Shown here in pieces: positions 1 through 11,535 of a stretch of DNA of 64,000 nucleotides. The position numbers were made by a program, and so were the translations under genes. The notes under the pieces were generated by a model. That model was not told the DNA's origin and did not search any database. It saw only the letters and a program-made list of their open reading frames with translations. Positions within the stretch are counted from its first letter, which is position 1; each line of letters opens with the position of its first letter. Source of the DNA: Pseudomonas silvicola (lineage in GTDB: Bacteria > Pseudomonadota > Gammaproteobacteria > Pseudomonadales > Pseudomonadaceae); assembly GCF_026651855.1 (NCBI RefSeq), contig NZ_CP093280.1, positions 2,334,001 through 2,398,000 of the forward strand. The letters are read 5' to 3'.

Positions 1-1
1 G

Positions 2-364
2 GGCTCCATCATGCAGAAGCGCATCACCACCGATCCGCTTGGCACCCTGCCGGTGCAATACGCGGCCGGCCTGCTGCTGTGCGCGGTGTTCGTGCCCAGC
101 CAGGCGTTCCACATCGAGCACAGCCTGTCGTTCTACGTGCCGGTGCTGTACATGGGCCTGGTGGTCTCGGTGCTGGCGACCTTGCTGCTTTATCGACTGA
201 TTGCCCGTGGCAACCTGGTCAACGTCACCAGCCTGTTCTACCTGGTGCCGGCTGTCACGGCGGTGATGGACTGGCTGATTTTCGGTAATCGCCTGGCGCT
301 GCTGAGCGTGGCCGGGATGGGGCTGATCGTGCTGGGGCTGATATTTGTGTTTCGCAAGGTTTAG
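2..364 (+). CDS. EamA/DMT-family transporter, C-terminal part (start lies before the window)
   Basis: This is the last ~120 codons of an inner-membrane drug/metabolite transporter of the EamA superfamily. The frame is open from the first base, so the true start lies upstream; the ATG at position 11 is internal. Four hydrophobic segments can be seen, including one around AGLLLCAVFVPSQ and a last one around MGLIVLGLIFVF. The stretch NLVNVTSLFYLVPAVTAVMDW is typical of the second EamA repeat (periodic small residues, a proline in the middle of a helix). The protein ends with short basic residues after the last helix, as the family usually does. The substrate cannot be told. It runs tail to tail with the AraC-type regulator that follows. 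Confidence 0.8.
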   Translation, partial: GSIMQKRITTDPLGTLPVQYAAGLLLCAVFVPSQAFHIEHSLSFYVPVLYMGLVVSVLATLLLYRLIARGNLVNVTSLFYLVPAVTAVMDWLIFGNRLALLSVAGMGLIVLGLIFVFRKV

Positions 365-388
365 CTGCGGTTGCGCAGGTGTCGGGTT

Positions 389-1291
389 TCAGGTCCTGCG
401 CTTCAGCGTCTCGCTGGGCAGTTCATCGAACAATGCCCGGTAACTGCTGGAAAACCGCCCCAGGTGCCAGAACGACCAATGCATCGCCACCTCGGCCACC
501 GTGGTGGCACTGCCTTGGGCGCGCAGCAGTTCGCGGTGCGCGTTGTTCAGGCGCTTGAGCCGCAGCCATTGGGCCGGCGCCATGCCGGTGTAAGCCTTGA
601 ACGCTTGCTGCAACTGGCGCAGTGAAACGCCCGCGACGCTGGCCAGCGCCACCAGGTTGAGGGTTTCATCGGGCACGTCGGCAGCCCACTCGAACACCCG
701 TTTCATGATCCGCCGCTCTGCCCCCCGGCGTTGCAAGGCACCGGTATCCAAGCCCACCGAGGCGTTGTCGAGGATGAACAGGCAATCGTCCAGCAGTTGC
801 GTGGTCAGGCTGTCACGGTCGGGGCCGTCGGCGCTATGGGCCAGGCGGGTGAGGGTGCTGCCCAGCCAGCGGGTGAACAGTTGATTTTGCCCGCAGCGCA
901 GCGGCGCCATGAACAACCCTTCCAGGCGCGCCACGTCCAGGCCATGCTCGCGCACGAATTGCGGGCCGAACACCACGGCGGTCTCGCGGTAGTGCTCCGG
1001 GGTGATCCAGATATTGCGGCTTTCACCATTGAGCAAGTACAGCGACTGCTCGCTCTGGTCGAAACAGAACGCCAGTGAGCCTTGGGGGGCGCTGAAGTGC
1101 TGCTCTACCCGGGTGTTCATGCCTTCTTCGTAAATTTCCACGCCGTGCAGGTCCAGGTAACGGATCTGCCCGCGGAAATGCCCCGGTGACATCTGCTGAT
1201 AGTCCTGCACCCAGCCCGGTGTGGCCTGGATCTGCTCGGTGAAACTGCCGGTCTGATACGCGTGGACAGTAAGCGGGTAGGGCTCTTTCAT
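389..1291 (-). CDS. AraC-family transcriptional regulator
   Basis: About 300 residues: a unique N-terminal sensor domain and a C-terminal double helix-turn-helix of the AraC/XylS type. The HTH part covers roughly residues 200-300, with LVALASVAGVSLRQLQQAFK as the first recognition unit and VAEVAMHWSFWHLGRFSSSY as the second, which matches the family pattern well. The start is placed at the ATG giving MKEPYPL; the longer frame has no better ribosome site. It is divergent from the glutamine-synthetase-like gene at 1473, so it may control the polyamine genes 1473-5289. That is inference from position only. The sensor domain resembles that of EutR/GbdR-like activators in overall layout but the ligand is unknown. 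Confidence 0.85.
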   Translation of the reverse strand: MKEPYPLTVHAYQTGSFTEQIQATPGWVQDYQQMSPGHFRGQIRYLDLHGVEIYEEGMNTRVEQHFSAPQGSLAFCFDQSEQSLYLLNGESRNIWITPEHYRETAVVFGPQFVREHGLDVARLEGLFMAPLRCGQNQLFTRWLGSTLTRLAHSADGPDRDSLTTQLLDDCLFILDNASVGLDTGALQRRGAERRIMKRVFEWAADVPDETLNLVALASVAGVSLRQLQQAFKAYTGMAPAQWLRLKRLNNAHRELLRAQGSATTVAEVAMHWSFWHLGRFSSSYRALFDELPSETLKRRT

Positions 1292-1472
1292 ACGATGACC
1301 TGATCGCACCACGATGGTGCATTAAGGCGTGCGTAAAATGGATAGATGGTTATAAGCTGCTTGCGCAAGATATAAGGGAACGCGCCCGAGGGGAAGATCG
1401 GCCCCACGCTTCGTCCATTTGAAGCAAAAACCAGGCACTATCGGCGCCAACAAAAATCGAGATGAGGTCTTT

Positions 1473-3981
<2,509 letters not shown>

Positions 3982-5289
3982 GTGAGAAATGTGATGGTGG
4001 TGCATTCAGAACATGCCCGGTCGTATTACGCGGCAACCGCAGGCCAGATGCTGGAGTACCCCTGCCTGGGGGAAGACCTGGTCGCGGATGTGTGCGTGAT
4101 CGGCGGTGGCTTCACTGGCGTCAACACGGCCCTGGAACTGGCCGCGCGTGGCTTGTCGGTGGTGCTCCTGGAAGGGCGGCGAATCGGCTGGGGCGCCAGT
4201 GGTCGCAATGGCGGCCAGCTGATCCGCGGCATTGGCCACGCAGTGGACGGGTTCGCCCGCTACGTGGGCAATGACGGCGTACGCTACCTGGAGCAGGCGG
4301 GTATCGAGTCGGTGGCGTTGGTGCGCGAACGCATCGAGGCCAGCGGCATCGATTGCGACCTGCGCTGGGGCTTCTGCGAACTGGCCAACACCCCGGCCCA
4401 GTTCGCGGCGTTTGCCGAAGAGCAGCGTTGGCTGGGAGAAATGGGCTACGCCCACGAGACCCGCATTGTCGGCCCCGCGCACATCAGGCAGGTGGTGAAC
4501 AGCGACCAGTACGCCGGCGGTTTGGTGGACATGGGCTCGGGGCACCTGCACCCCTTGCGCCTGGTGCTGGGCGAAGCGCGCCTGGCCCAGGCCCAAGGTG
4601 TGCGGATCTTCGAAAATAGCCCGGCGCTGGAGATCATCCATGGCAGTACCGTGCAGGTGCGCTGCGCCGGTGGCACCGTGCGCGCCGGCCACCTGGTCCT
4701 GGGCTGCAACGCCCACCTGGATGACCTGGAACCGCGCCTGAGCGGCAAGGTACTGCCCGCGGGCAGCTACATTGTCACCACCGAGCCGCTGGGCGCCGAA
4801 CTGGCTGCCAGCCTGATTCCGCAGAACCTGGCGCTGTGCGATCAAAAGGTGGGCCTGGACTACTACCGCCTGACAGCCGACAACCGTCTGTTGTTCGGTG
4901 GCGCCTGCCACTATTCAGGACGTGACCCGGCGGACATCGGCGCCTACATGCGGCCGAAGATGCTCAAGGTTTTCCCGCAACTGGCCAACGTGCGGCTGGA
5001 CTACCAATGGGGCGGGATGATCGGCATTACCGCCAACCGCTTCCCCCAGGTAGGGCGCCTGAGCCAGTCCCCCAACGTGTATTACGCACAGGGTTACAGT
5101 GGCCACGGCGTCAACGTCACCCACTGGACGGCGAAACTGCTGGCCGAGGTCATTCACGCGGGCCACAGTCACGGCTTCGACGTGTTCAGCAAAGTGCCGC
5201 ACATGACCTTCCCGGGCGGCAAGGCCCTGCGCTCGCCGCTGTTGGCGCTGGGCATGGCGTGGTACCGGCTCAAGGAGATACTGGGCTGA
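3982..5289 (+). CDS. FAD-dependent oxidoreductase, gamma-glutamylputrescine oxidase type (PuuB/OrdL-like)
   Basis: About 435 residues of the DAO (D-amino-acid oxidase-like) superfamily. The FAD dinucleotide motif is VCVIGGGFTGVNTALELAARG with GWGASGRNGGQ next to it, which is typical of PuuB/OrdL. The C-terminal part has GGMIGITANRFPQVGRL and YYAQGYSGHGVN, the FAD-closing segment of the same family. The family oxidises glutamylated putrescine to the aldehyde with release of hydrogen peroxide. The GTG at 3982 directly follows the stop of the binding protein; an ATG at 3994 is an equally possible start and no strong ribosome site separates them. Its position after the ligase and binding protein supports a polyamine use pathway. 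Confidence 0.87.
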   Translation: MRNVMVVHSEHARSYYAATAGQMLEYPCLGEDLVADVCVIGGGFTGVNTALELAARGLSVVLLEGRRIGWGASGRNGGQLIRGIGHAVDGFARYVGNDGVRYLEQAGIESVALVRERIEASGIDCDLRWGFCELANTPAQFAAFAEEQRWLGEMGYAHETRIVGPAHIRQVVNSDQYAGGLVDMGSGHLHPLRLVLGEARLAQAQGVRIFENSPALEIIHGSTVQVRCAGGTVRAGHLVLGCNAHLDDLEPRLSGKVLPAGSYIVTTEPLGAELAASLIPQNLALCDQKVGLDYYRLTADNRLLFGGACHYSGRDPADIGAYMRPKMLKVFPQLANVRLDYQWGGMIGITANRFPQVGRLSQSPNVYYAQGYSGHGVNVTHWTAKLLAEVIHAGHSHGFDVFSKVPHMTFPGGKALRSPLLALGMAWYRLKEILG

Positions 5290-5296
5290 TGCCACA

Positions 5297-5386
5297 CCTG
5301 CAGGACCGGACGCCAGCTCGGGAACAGGCACTGCGATGGTCTTGACATTGCACGTCGCTTCCCTCCCGAGCGTCGCCCGGTGCAGC
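5297..5386. repeat. Degenerate REP pair
   Basis: ggaccggacgccagctcggg near 5306 and an inverted partner cccgagcgtcgcccgg near 5366 are diverged copies of the REP family that forms the array at 6427-6982. The pair lies between the convergent oxidase and DMT transporter genes. Confidence 0.6.
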
Positions 5387-5455
5387 AGGGCCGCCATCTG
5401 CCTGACAACCTGGTGATGGTATGCGGTCAGGTCCGTGACACGTTCGCACCAGCAC

Positions 5456-6337
5456 TTATTTCGCAGGTCTCAAGACCAGGTACAACGCCACCCCGATCAA
5501 TACCCCGCCATACAAGTGCGCCCACGACAGGGGCTCACCCAGCAGCAACGCTCCCCACAGCACCCCGAACGCCGGAATCATGAAGGTCACGGTGCTGGAT
5601 TTCACCGGCCCGATGTCGCTCAGCAAGCGGAAATACAGGATGTAGGCGAACGCCGTGCACACCAGGCCCAGGCCCAGCAACGAGCCCCACACTTCCCAGC
5701 CACCCCAGCTCGTCGGGGGCGCGATGGTGACGCTGGCGGCGAACAAGGGCAGTAGCAGTAACGTTGCCCCCAGCATGCTACCCAGCGCCGACAGGCGCGG
5801 GTCGAGGCCGCCTTGCTGGTCCAGCCAGCGCCGCGCGAGGAAGCCGGCGAAACCGTAACAGGTGGTAGCCAGCAGGCAGGCTCCGGCGCCCATGGCCAGT
5901 TGCGCGTCGAAGGCCACGGGGCCGGCACGGGTGAGGATGCCCACGCCGAACAAGCCGACAAATACGCCCAGCAGCTTGATAGGGGTCAGGCGTTCATGGA
6001 AGAACAGCCCGCCGATCAGCACGCCCATCAGCGGGGTGGTGGCGTTGAAGATGGCCGAGTAGCCCGCTGGCAGCACCTGGGCGGCGACGGCGTACAGGGT
6101 GGCCGGCATGCCCGAGTTGATCATGCCCAGCAGCAGGCAGGTCTTGAGCTTGCCATTGAAGGCCCATTTCACCCGCATCAGCGCCAGCATGACCAGCAAC
6201 CCGGTGGCCGCGATGGCCACGCGGAAAAAAGCAGTGGGGAGCGCACCCAGTTCCGGGGCGATGACACGCATGAACAGAAAGCTCGCACCCCAGACGGCGG
6301 CCAGCAGCAACATGTTCATGAGGGAGGCGGGTTTCAC
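5456..6337 (-). CDS. EamA/DMT-family transporter
   Basis: A 293-residue inner-membrane protein with about ten hydrophobic helices in two EamA repeats. Typical first-helix signature AVWGASFLFMRVIAPELG, repeat-one segment YSAIFNATTPLMGVLIGGLFF and repeat-two segment FMIPAFGVLWGALLLGEPLS are all present. The start is placed at GTG 6337 (VKPASLMNMLL) because AGGAGATC lies just upstream; the longer frame to 6421 would add a proline/arginine-rich tail. The promoter region upstream runs into the REP array, so expression could be influenced by it. The substrate is unknown; the family exports amino acids, purines or small drugs. Confidence 0.88.
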   Translation of the reverse strand: MKPASLMNMLLLAAVWGASFLFMRVIAPELGALPTAFFRVAIAATGLLVMLALMRVKWAFNGKLKTCLLLGMINSGMPATLYAVAAQVLPAGYSAIFNATTPLMGVLIGGLFFHERLTPIKLLGVFVGLFGVGILTRAGPVAFDAQLAMGAGACLLATTCYGFAGFLARRWLDQQGGLDPRLSALGSMLGATLLLLPLFAASVTIAPPTSWGGWEVWGSLLGLGLVCTAFAYILYFRLLSDIGPVKSSTVTFMIPAFGVLWGALLLGEPLSWAHLYGGVLIGVALYLVLRPAK

Positions 6338-6426
6338 GGGGATCTCCTGATCCGGTTGGCAGGGCGCAAGTGTCCTTGAGCGGTTGGGCCTGCGCAAGGG
6401 TTGGCGCGGCACCGCAGCCAACCCTG

Positions 6427-6982
6427 TAGGACCGGGCGCCAGCTCGGGAAGCAGGCGCTGCGGTCTTCAGGTACTACGCGGCGGCCCCTTCCCGAGCTTC
6501 GCCCGGTCCTACAAGGAACCTCTAACCACCGCCGCCAACCCGGTGGGACCGGGCGCCAGCTCGGGAAGCAGGCGCCGCGGTCTTCAGGTACTACGCGGTG
6601 GCTCTTTCCCGAGCTTCGCCCGGTCCTACAAGGAACCTCTAACCACCGCCGCCAACCCGGTGGGACCGGGCGCTAGCTCGGGAAGCAGGCGCCGCGGTCT
6701 TCAGGTACTACGCGGTGGCTCTTTCCCGAGCTTCGCCCGGTCCTGCAAGGAACCTCTAACCACCGCCGCCAACCCGGTGGGACCGGGCGCTAGCTCGGGA
6801 AGCAGGCGCCGCGGTCTTCAGGTACTACGCGGTGGCCCCTTCCCGAGCTTCGCCCGGTCCTACAAGGAACCTCTAACCACCGCCGCCAACCCGGTGGGGC
6901 CGGGCGCCAGCTCGGGAAGCAGGCGCCACGGTCTTCAGGTAGTGCGCGGTGGCCCCTTCCCGAGCTTCGCCCGGTCCCACAG
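6427..6982. repeat. Tandem array of five 117-bp REP-pair units (BIME-like)
   Basis: Five copies begin at about 6431, 6548, 6665, 6782 and 6899, each exactly 117 bp apart. Every unit carries accgggcgccagctcgggaa and, about 65 bp later, its inverted partner ttcccgagcttcgcccggt, so each unit can fold into a long stem. Differences between copies are few (gcc/gct, tac/tgc, gtgg/gcgg). The array fills almost the whole 709-bp gap between the divergent DMT transporter (start 6337) and aceK (start 7047). Because 117 is a multiple of 3, all five units stay open in one frame as 39-residue repeats; this is a by-product, not a gene. Confidence 0.9.
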
Positions 6983-7046
6983 GTCGCGGCGGCCACTCGC
7001 TGCTACGCTTGGGTTTCCTGTACGCCTTTGCAGAGGCCCGTGACCC

Positions 7047-8768
7047 ATGGCGCAACAATGGCCGGCGGCCGAGATCGCCCGTACCATCCTCGATGGCTTC
7101 GATGACTACCGCGAACAGTTTCGCCTGATCACCGACGGCGCGCGCGGGCGCTTCGAGCAGGCCCAGTGGCAGGAAATCCAGGAGGCCTCGGCAGCCCGCA
7201 TCAGCCTGTACGAAGAGAAAGTCGGCCAGACCGTGGCTCGCCTGCGCCACGGTTTTACCACTGAGGTGTTCACCGATGTGGATCAGTGGCCGCTGGTCAA
7301 GAGCGCTTACATTCGCCTGATCGATCTGCGCTTTGACGATGAGCTGGCGGAAACCTGGTACAACTCCATCTTCTGTGGCCTGTTCAGCCATGACCTGATC
7401 AGCGACGGCTGCATGTTCATCCACACCACGCGACCCTCCTTGCGCGGCGAGCGGGCACCGCAGACTCGTCTTTATGCGCCCAATGGCCAGCTGGCGGGCA
7501 TGTTGGCCCAGGTGTTCGCCGATTACCGTTTCGATGTGGCCTACGCAGACCTGGGCGGCGATATGCAGCGCCTGGAAGGCCAGCTGCGTGAGCACCTGCC
7601 CGACTGGGTGTGCAAGGACGGTGAACTGCGCCTGGAGCTGTTTTCTTCGGTGCTGTACCGCAACAAAGGCGCCTACCTGGTGGGACGCCTGTTCACCCAC
7701 GACGAGCAGTGGCCCGTGGCAATCGCATTTCTGCACCGTGAAGGGCAGGGCGTGCGCATTGATGCGCTGATCACGGACGAGGCGGAGGTGTCGATCATCT
7801 TTTCCTTCACCCGCTCGTACTTCATGGTGGATGTGCCCGTGCCCGCCGAATTCATCGGCTTTCTCAAACGCATCCTGCCGGGCAAGCACATTGCCGAGCT
7901 CTACACCTCCATCGGGTTCTACAAACACGGCAAGTCCGAATTCTACCGCGCGCTGATTCACCACCTGGCTGACACCGATGACCGCTTCATCATGGCCCCC
8001 GGGGTGCGCGGCATGGTCATGTCGGTGTTCACCCTGCCCGGCTTCAACACGGTGTTCAAGATCATCAAGGACCGCTTTTCACCGTCCAAGAATGTCGACC
8101 GCAACACGGTGATCGAGAAATACCGCCTGGTGAAAAGCGTCGACCGCGTTGGGCGCATGGCCGACACTCAGGAGTTCGCCGACTTCCGTTTCCCGCGCAG
8201 CAAGTTCGAGCCTGAGTGCCTGGCCGAATTGCTGGAAGTGGCGCCGTCCACTGTGCAGGTGGAAGGCGAAACCGTGCTGGTTCGGCATTGCTGGACCGAG
8301 CGGCGCATGACCCCGCTGAACCTGTACCTGGAAAGCGCCAACGAACCCCAGGTGCGCGAGGCGCTGGAAGACTACGGCCTGGCGATCAAGCAACTGGCGG
8401 CCGCCAATATCTTTCCCGGTGACATGCTGTTGAAGAACTTTGGTGTCACCCGTCATGGCCGGGTGGTGTTTTACGATTACGACGAGATCAGCTACCTGAC
8501 CGAGGTGAATTTTCGCCAGATCCCGCCGCCGCGCTTTCCAGAAGACGAGATGGCGTCGGAACCCTGGTATTCCATCGGCCCCCACGACGTGTTTCCCGAG
8601 GAATTTCCGCCTTTCCTGTTCGCCGATGCGGGCCAGCGGCGCTTGTTCAGCCAGTTGCATGGCGAGTTGTACGACGCGGACTATTGGAAAGGCCTGCAGG
8701 GGGCGATCATGGATGGCAAGGTGATCGACGTGTTTCCGTACCGTCGTCAGCAACGCGACAACGAATAG
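7047..8768 (+). CDS. aceK: Isocitrate dehydrogenase kinase/phosphatase
   Basis: A 573-residue bifunctional cytoplasmic enzyme that phosphorylates and dephosphorylates isocitrate dehydrogenase, switching carbon flow between the TCA cycle and the glyoxylate bypass. Full family length. The N-terminal regulatory half begins [20 protein letters not shown], a strong AceK signature. The C-terminal kinase-like half has the ATP-site lysine region [18 protein letters not shown] and the catalytic segment [17 protein letters not shown] followed by [16 protein letters not shown]. It stands alone here, not next to aceA or aceB, as in other pseudomonads. The REP array lies directly upstream of its start. 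Confidence 0.96.
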   Translation: MAQQWPAAEIARTILDGFDDYREQFRLITDGARGRFEQAQWQEIQEASAARISLYEEKVGQTVARLRHGFTTEVFTDVDQWPLVKSAYIRLIDLRFDDELAETWYNSIFCGLFSHDLISDGCMFIHTTRPSLRGERAPQTRLYAPNGQLAGMLAQVFADYRFDVAYADLGGDMQRLEGQLREHLPDWVCKDGELRLELFSSVLYRNKGAYLVGRLFTHDEQWPVAIAFLHREGQGVRIDALITDEAEVSIIFSFTRSYFMVDVPVPAEFIGFLKRILPGKHIAELYTSIGFYKHGKSEFYRALIHHLADTDDRFIMAPGVRGMVMSVFTLPGFNTVFKIIKDRFSPSKNVDRNTVIEKYRLVKSVDRVGRMADTQEFADFRFPRSKFEPECLAELLEVAPSTVQVEGETVLVRHCWTERRMTPLNLYLESANEPQVREALEDYGLAIKQLAAANIFPGDMLLKNFGVTRHGRVVFYDYDEISYLTEVNFRQIPPPRFPEDEMASEPWYSIGPHDVFPEEFPPFLFADAGQRRLFSQLHGELYDADYWKGLQGAIMDGKVIDVFPYRRQQRDNE

Positions 8769-8771
8769 GGG

Positions 8772-9494
8772 TCAGAACAGCGCGCGTTGAGCCTGGATGA
8801 CCACCGTGCTGTCGCACCAGCTGTTCTGCCCGGAATAGGCCACGCATTCGGGCCCGCGCAGGCTAGAGTCGCTGTAGATGAAGTTCAGGTCCACCCCCAT
8901 GAATGCCCGCGACAGTTGCACGGACCAGTCGTTGAAACCGCGCACCTCGGTGTCGTCGCCGATGGTGTAGGGGGTGTCCAGCTGATGGCTGCCCACTTTC
9001 ATGCGCACGCCGAAGTCCAGTAGCGGCACGGTGCCGAAGTCGGCGAACAGGGTGCTGTCGCGACGGCCCGGGTCATCGCTGAAGGCCGCGCCGAAGCGGT
9101 TGCCCAACAGCGTCAGGCCGGCGTATACCTCGTGGCTGTCATTGGTGGCAAGGTCGGGAAAGCTGTAATGGATCACGCCGACTTCGTAGCCCAGGTTGCC
9201 GGTGAGGGAGCGCTTGAAACCGGTGTAGGTATCGATTTCCAGGTTGGTGGAGGCGGTCAGGCCCATGCTGGGTGCCCACTGGCCGAAATACCAACCGCTG
9301 TCGCTGCTCAGGTCCACGCCGCCGTGCACGCTCTCGGTGCTGGCCGGCTTCACCAGGCCTTGCGCCATGGAGCGGGCGGGGCTGGTGCCGAACTGCAGGT
9401 TGTAGTCGCCCAGGTCCCGCTGCAACAACTGCGCGCTGACGTTCTGGCTGGCCAACAACGTGGCAATCATGAGTAGGCTGGGCTTGAGCATCAT
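8772..9494 (-). CDS. TorF-family putative outer-membrane porin
   Basis: About 240 residues. An N-terminal signal peptide (LLMIATLLASQNVSA) is followed by a chain of amphipathic strands with aromatic girdle residues and a C-terminal phenylalanine (QRALF), the usual outer-membrane beta-barrel ending. Segments such as GVDLSSDSGWYFGQWAP and NLEIDTYTGFKRSLTGNLGYEVGVIHY match the proteobacterial TorF/gcw_chp family. The start is taken at 9494 (MMLKPSLLM, two adjacent ATGs); the longer frame to 9749 shows no signal sequence. The frame ends 3 bp after the aceK stop, tail to tail. The barrel substrate is unknown. Confidence 0.82.
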   Translation of the reverse strand: MMLKPSLLMIATLLASQNVSAQLLQRDLGDYNLQFGTSPARSMAQGLVKPASTESVHGGVDLSSDSGWYFGQWAPSMGLTASTNLEIDTYTGFKRSLTGNLGYEVGVIHYSFPDLATNDSHEVYAGLTLLGNRFGAAFSDDPGRRDSTLFADFGTVPLLDFGVRMKVGSHQLDTPYTIGDDTEVRGFNDWSVQLSRAFMGVDLNFIYSDSSLRGPECVAYSGQNSWCDSTVVIQAQRALF

Positions 9495-9663
9495 GCTCCC
9501 CCGGGCTGGAAGGCCTGATCTAGAGGGGCCAAGCATACCGGTGAAAACAACGAGGTTCATGCCATTCGTCGGTTTTCGTGGCGCCGGTCGGCTGAAAGAC
9601 ATCGAGGGGGAACTGCGCAGGCAGTGGGCCGACAGGCCCACATGCCCGGGGAGGTCGCTTGGG

Positions 9664-9852
9664 TTATTTCTTGCCCAGGCTGATGTGGCGCGATGGCGTG
9701 AAGGTCTGGCCGCTGACGCCTTTGGCGATCTGCTGGATTTCACCACCACCCTTGAGGAATGCAGCGATCTGGTCGTTGATCGATTCGCTGGTTTCCACTG
9801 CTGGAGCGGGCTTGGCTTTGCTGTTGGAGGCTTTTACACGCATGGCTGCCAT
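9664..9852 (-). CDS. Small conserved Pseudomonas protein, unknown function
   Basis: A 62-residue soluble protein, basic at both ends, with the core INDQIAAFLKGGGEIQQIAKGVSGQ. It has no signal peptide or membrane segment. The layout (basic tail, short helix, GGG turn) suggests a nucleic-acid-associated or regulatory peptide, but no family is recognised with confidence. A perfect TATAAT lies about 30 bp upstream on the same strand, which supports a real gene. Two ATGs (9852 and 9843) are possible; AGGTGA lies just before them. Confidence 0.7.
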   Translation of the reverse strand: MAAMRVKASNSKAKPAPAVETSESINDQIAAFLKGGGEIQQIAKGVSGQTFTPSRHISLGKK

Positions 9853-10167
9853 TCACCTGTGCAATTACAATACGGCCAGTGATTATACCGGACAGGGCAT
9901 TTAATTGCTGACTTAATATTGACTCAAAGCGTGGCAAATAATTGTTTGTCAATCGCTTGTTTCAATTTTCATGTGAGCCTGTAACTTCCTGTTTTAATGG
10001 GAAAGTTTGATGAAACACCGGCTCACGGTGCGCTACCGGCCCATGCCCGGCGACCAGTGGCCTGACGAACGGCCGCCAAGCCCTTGAAAATCAAGGCCAC
10101 GCGCGCCACAGCAGCAGCGGACGGCGATCTCGGGTAGAATGCGCGCACGAAACGAGGGTTTTTTCAG
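9853..10167. promoter_or_regulatory. AT-rich divergent promoter region
   Basis: 315 bp without a gene, clearly richer in A/T than its surroundings between 9890 and 10010. On the minus strand TATAAT (9882-9887) is a good -10 for the small gene at 9664-9852. On the plus strand TAGAAT at 10135-10140 is a possible -10 for the CvfB-like gene at 10168. CCTTGA/TCAAGG forms a short hairpin near 10083-10097. No ORF is supported here. Confidence 0.55.
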
Positions 10168-11004
10168 ATGGCTTTAGTCGGGCGCTACAACAGTTTGCAA
10201 GTGGTTAAACATACGGATTTCGGTCTGTATCTGGATGGCGGCGCCGACGGCGAGATACTGCTGCCCAACCGCTATGTTCCCAAGGATATTCCCAGCGAAG
10301 ATGAAGATTGGCTGAATGTCTTCGTCTACCTGGACAGTGAAGATAAATTGCTGGCCACCACGGAAAAACCGAAAGTGCAGGTAGGCGAGTTCGCCAGCCT
10401 CAAGGTGGTGGAAATCAACAGCATTGGCGTGTTCCTGGACTGGGGCCTGCCCAAGGACCTGTTGCTGCCTTACTCGGAAGAGAAGCGTGAGCTCAAGCAG
10501 GGTGACTACTGCGTGGTGCATGTCTACCTGGACAAGCGCACCAAGCGCATCACTGCCACCGCACGCCTGGACCGCTACCTGGACAAGCTGCCCGCCAACT
10601 ACAGCGTGGGCCAGGAAGTCGACCTGCTGGTGGCCGAGGAAACCGACATGGGTTTCAAGGCCATCATCAACAACAAGCACTGGGGCCTCATCCACAAGAA
10701 CGAGGTGTTCAAGTTCCTGCGCTCGGGCAAACAGGAAAAGGGCTTCATCAAGGAGCTGCGCAGCGACGGCAAGATCGCCCTCAGCTTGCAGCCAGTGGGC
10801 GAGCAACTGGTCAGCAGCCTGCATAACCAGATCCTTGCCAAGCTGCGCGACAACAACGGCGTGCTGGCGGTCAGCGACAAGAGTGACCCGGCCGTCATCA
10901 GCGGCCTGTTCGGGGTGAGCAAGGGCAACTTCAAGAAGGCCATCGGCGCCCTCTACAAGGAAGGCAAGCTGGTCATTCATGCCGACCGCATCGAATTGGC
11001 CTGA
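10168..11004 (+). CDS. CvfB-family S1-domain RNA-binding protein (YitL-like)
   Basis: A 278-residue cytoplasmic protein with three S1-like beta-barrels followed by a C-terminal winged helix. The first barrel starts GRYNSLQVVKHTDFGLYLDG, the second is VGEFASLKVVEINSIGVFLDWG, the third is VGQEVDLLVAEETDMGFKAIIN. The tail PAVISGLFGVSKGNFKKAIGALYKEGKL is the winged helix typical of CvfB. Homologues bind RNA and influence virulence or stress genes; the target here is unknown. The start ATG at 10168 follows a T-rich spacer with GAGG. A GC-rich 9-bp hairpin lies after the stop. Confidence 0.9.
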   Translation: MALVGRYNSLQVVKHTDFGLYLDGGADGEILLPNRYVPKDIPSEDEDWLNVFVYLDSEDKLLATTEKPKVQVGEFASLKVVEINSIGVFLDWGLPKDLLLPYSEEKRELKQGDYCVVHVYLDKRTKRITATARLDRYLDKLPANYSVGQEVDLLVAEETDMGFKAIINNKHWGLIHKNEVFKFLRSGKQEKGFIKELRSDGKIALSLQPVGEQLVSSLHNQILAKLRDNNGVLAVSDKSDPAVISGLFGVSKGNFKKAIGALYKEGKLVIHADRIELA

Positions 11005-11019
11005 AGCCTTGAGCCAGAC

Positions 11020-11046
11020 ACCCCGGTGAACTTTTCGCACCGGGGT
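11020..11046 (+). terminator. Hairpin after the CvfB-like gene
   Basis: ACCCCGGTG (11020-11028) pairs with CACCGGGGT (11038-11046). The stem is strong but the T-run lies in the loop rather than after it, so termination is plausible but not certain. Confidence 0.45.
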
Positions 11047-11087
11047 CGGGCCTACACTGTACGAACCCCATTCGAGGCAGTGTACCG

Positions 11088-11483
11088 ATGAAAAAAGCCC
11101 TGATCGCCTACGTCAGCACCCTTCTTGTGGTCCTTGTCCTGGACGCGCTCTGGCTGGGCGTGCTCATGGGCCCTACCTACAAACAGATGCTCGGCTCGCT
11201 GATGCGCGACAAGCCACTGCTCGGCCCCGCGGCAGGGTTCTACCTGCTATATGCCCTAGGCGTGGTGGTACTGGCCGTGTGGCCGGGCGTGACGGCAGGC
11301 AGCGTGTGGCGCGGCCTGGGTTATGGCGCGATGCTGGGGCTGATTGCCTACGGCACGTATGACTTGAGCAACTGGGCAACCCTGGTTGGCTGGCCGCCGC
11401 TGCTGGTGTTCATCGACATTTTCTGGGGTGTGGTGCTGACGGCGCTGGCGGCAGCGGTGGGCGTGTGGGCCGCTGACCGCTGA
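11088..11483 (+). CDS. DUF2177 family membrane protein
   Basis: A 131-residue inner-membrane protein with four hydrophobic helices. Family-typical motifs are LVLDALWLGVLMGPTYKQML near the N terminus and YGTYDLSNWATLVGWP in the third helix. Its function is unknown. It has its own start 84 bp after the CvfB-like gene with GAGGCAG as ribosome site, and ends close to an inverted repeat that separates it from the convergent gene at 11536. Confidence 0.88.
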   Translation: MKKALIAYVSTLLVVLVLDALWLGVLMGPTYKQMLGSLMRDKPLLGPAAGFYLLYALGVVVLAVWPGVTAGSVWRGLGYGAMLGLIAYGTYDLSNWATLVGWPPLLVFIDIFWGVVLTALAAAVGVWAADR

Positions 11484-11495
11484 ATCCCGGTGCAG

Positions 11496-11521
11496 GCAGG
11501 AGCTGGCAAACCAGCTCCTGC
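11496..11521. terminator. Strong hairpin between convergent genes
   Basis: GCAGGAGCTGG pairs perfectly with CCAGCTCCTGC around CAAA (11-bp stem). It sits between two convergent stops and probably serves both strands, though there is no T-run. The same gggagctgg core recurs at 15752-15786. Confidence 0.55.
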
Positions 11522-11535
11522 ACAGCGGGCGGTGT

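Noticed and set aside
6384..7043. A 219-codon open frame of five 39-residue repeats
   Set aside because: It is the translation of the 117-bp REP array, which stays in frame only because 117 is divisible by 3. It has no ribosome site and no domain.
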